DNA of 5,297 nucleotides from Caryophanales bacterium UBA3668 (GTDB lineage: Bacteria; Bacillota_I; Bacilli_A; RFN20; CAG-826), in assembly GCA_002373085.1 (NCBI GenBank), contig DFJP01000076.1:1-5297 (forward strand), written 5' to 3'. The notes under the pieces are model-generated. The model was not told the DNA's origin. It did no database searches and was given only the letters and a program-made list of their open reading frames with translations. Made by a program: the position numbers and the translations under genes. This document shows positions 4,540 through 5,297 of this stretch, one piece after another (the first letter of the stretch is position 1; each line of letters starts with the position of its first letter).

Positions 4540-5297
4540 TTATTTTTCAAAAGCTTTGACGATTAAAGAATTGAGCTTTTTGACAAATTCTTGCTTATTA
4601 GAAACATCATATCCCTCTAATAGCAAGGCTTCATCATATAAGACAGAAGCATAATTCTTAACCATCTCATCGTCTTGTTCAATACTAGCGAAAATTTTAA
4701 ATAATTCATGTTCTGGGTTGAGTTCGAGAACTTTGATGGATTTAACATCTTCTCCCTCACCTTTTTCTTCATTGATTGTCTTTTCCATTTCCATGGATAA
4801 TCCTTCTTTTGTGGAGATACAAACAGGAGAATCAACGAGTTTAGAAGAGATGATGACATCATCAACATTCTCTTTTAGAGAATCTTTTAGATTATCTAAT
4901 AATCTCTTATGTTCTGCGGTGACGGATTCCACTTTTTCTTTTTCTTCATTAGTTAATTCATCACTACCTTCACTAGCGATAGATTTGAATTCTTTCTTAT
5001 CGTATTCACGCACCATCATGATAGCGAATTCATCAATCTTGTTATCAAATAATAAGACATCGATTCCTTGCTTTTTATATTTCTCTATCTGCGGTAATAG
5101 CTTAATGCTGTCGAGGTTACTACCAGAAGCATAATAGATGTATTTTTGATGTTTTCCCATTTCTTCCACGTATTGTTTTAAGGAGATAAATTTGTCTTCT
5201 TGTTTTAAGGAATGGAAGATGAGTAAATCATTTAATAAATCTTTTTTAAAGCCATAGGAAGAATAAATACCATATTTGATATGCTCACCAAACGATG
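4540..5297 (-). CDS. htpG: HtpG (Hsp90 chaperone), C-terminal 251 residues
   Basis: The reading frame is open from the right edge to the TAA at 4540, so the N-terminal ATPase domain lies outside the window. The visible part starts FGEHIKYGIY and continues with DLLIFHS, SLKQYVEEMGKHQKYIYYASG, IEKYKKQGIDVLLFDNKIDEFA and, near the end, LNPEHELFKIFASIEQDDE and ASVLYDEALLLEGYDVSN. These are the middle-domain end and the dimerisation domain of bacterial Hsp90, an ATP-dependent cytosolic chaperone dimer. The acidic, Lys/Glu-rich stretch NEEKGEGEDVKSIKVLEL is less conserved. The C-terminus is complete and of normal form (VKKLNSLIVKAFEK). The GTG and ATG codons near 5169 and 5160 are internal, not starts. 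A terminator lies about 84 bases downstream, with mobile-element debris in between. Confidence 0.95.
   Translation of the reverse strand, partial: SFGEHIKYGIYSSYGFKKDLLNDLLIFHSLKQEDKFISLKQYVEEMGKHQKYIYYASGSNLDSIKLLPQIEKYKKQGIDVLLFDNKIDEFAIMMVREYDKKEFKSIASEGSDELTNEEKEKVESVTAEHKRLLDNLKDSLKENVDDVIISSKLVDSPVCISTKEGLSMEMEKTINEEKGEGEDVKSIKVLELNPEHELFKIFASIEQDDEMVKNYASVLYDEALLLEGYDVSNKQEFVKKLNSLIVKAFEK

Noticed and set aside
4718..5134. 138-codon plus-strand reading frame opposite htpG
   Set aside because: It is antisense to a clear htpG frame and consists of low-complexity Ser/Phe/Leu translation typical of such shadows.
1..5297. CRISPR array, toxin-antitoxin pair, riboswitch or defence island
   Set aside because: No regularly spaced repeats, no paired small genes with such motifs, and no recognisable aptamer structure are visible on either strand.

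Overview
The window is AT-rich, uses TGG for Trp and TGA as a stop, and carries short, closely spaced genes, CCA-encoding tRNAs and Bacillota-style lipoproteins. This suggests a low-GC Gram-positive bacterium of the Bacilli/Erysipelotrichia/RF39-like type, probably host-associated. That placement is inferred from composition and protein families only.

Layout: (1) 1-316, minus strand: N-terminal part of an ECF-type transporter S component, running off the left edge. (2) 317-402: divergent intergenic space, with a TATAAT box six bases from the next start codon. (3) 403-1317, plus: lipoprotein with a Big_2-like Ig domain and an unrecognised C-terminal half, closed by a bidirectional terminator shared with the convergent unit. 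(4) 1360-2323, minus: a tRNA-Val(GAC) unit with promoter and terminator, then an AlkD-like DNA alkylation repair gene with its own apparently leaderless promoter, then tRNA-Gly(CCC) three bases after the alkD-like stop. (5) 2418-3791, minus: a 457-residue lipoprotein with two Cys/His-rich repeats and a C-terminal domain resembling DUF6273. A 46-bp terminator sequence is present on both sides of it in 45/46-identical copies. (6) 3968-4540: a degenerate mobile-DNA region with a short imperfect repeat, an 85-codon IS30-family transposase remnant, an apparent IS30 end, the probable htpG terminator and a sequence resembling an IS3-family end. (7) 4540-5297, minus: C-terminal third of HtpG (Hsp90), running off the right edge.

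The genes do not form one pathway. The window reads as housekeeping genes (htpG, tRNAs, DNA repair, vitamin-type transporter) interspersed with surface lipoproteins and insertion-sequence debris. The points most worth following up are two starts with a consensus -10 box exactly six bases before ATG, a tRNA-Gly with C at the normally invariant U/pseudouridine 55, the duplicated terminator flanking the lipoprotein gene, and the isolated transposase DNA-binding domain with an intact strong ribosome binding site. I see no convincing new defence or multi-gene system.
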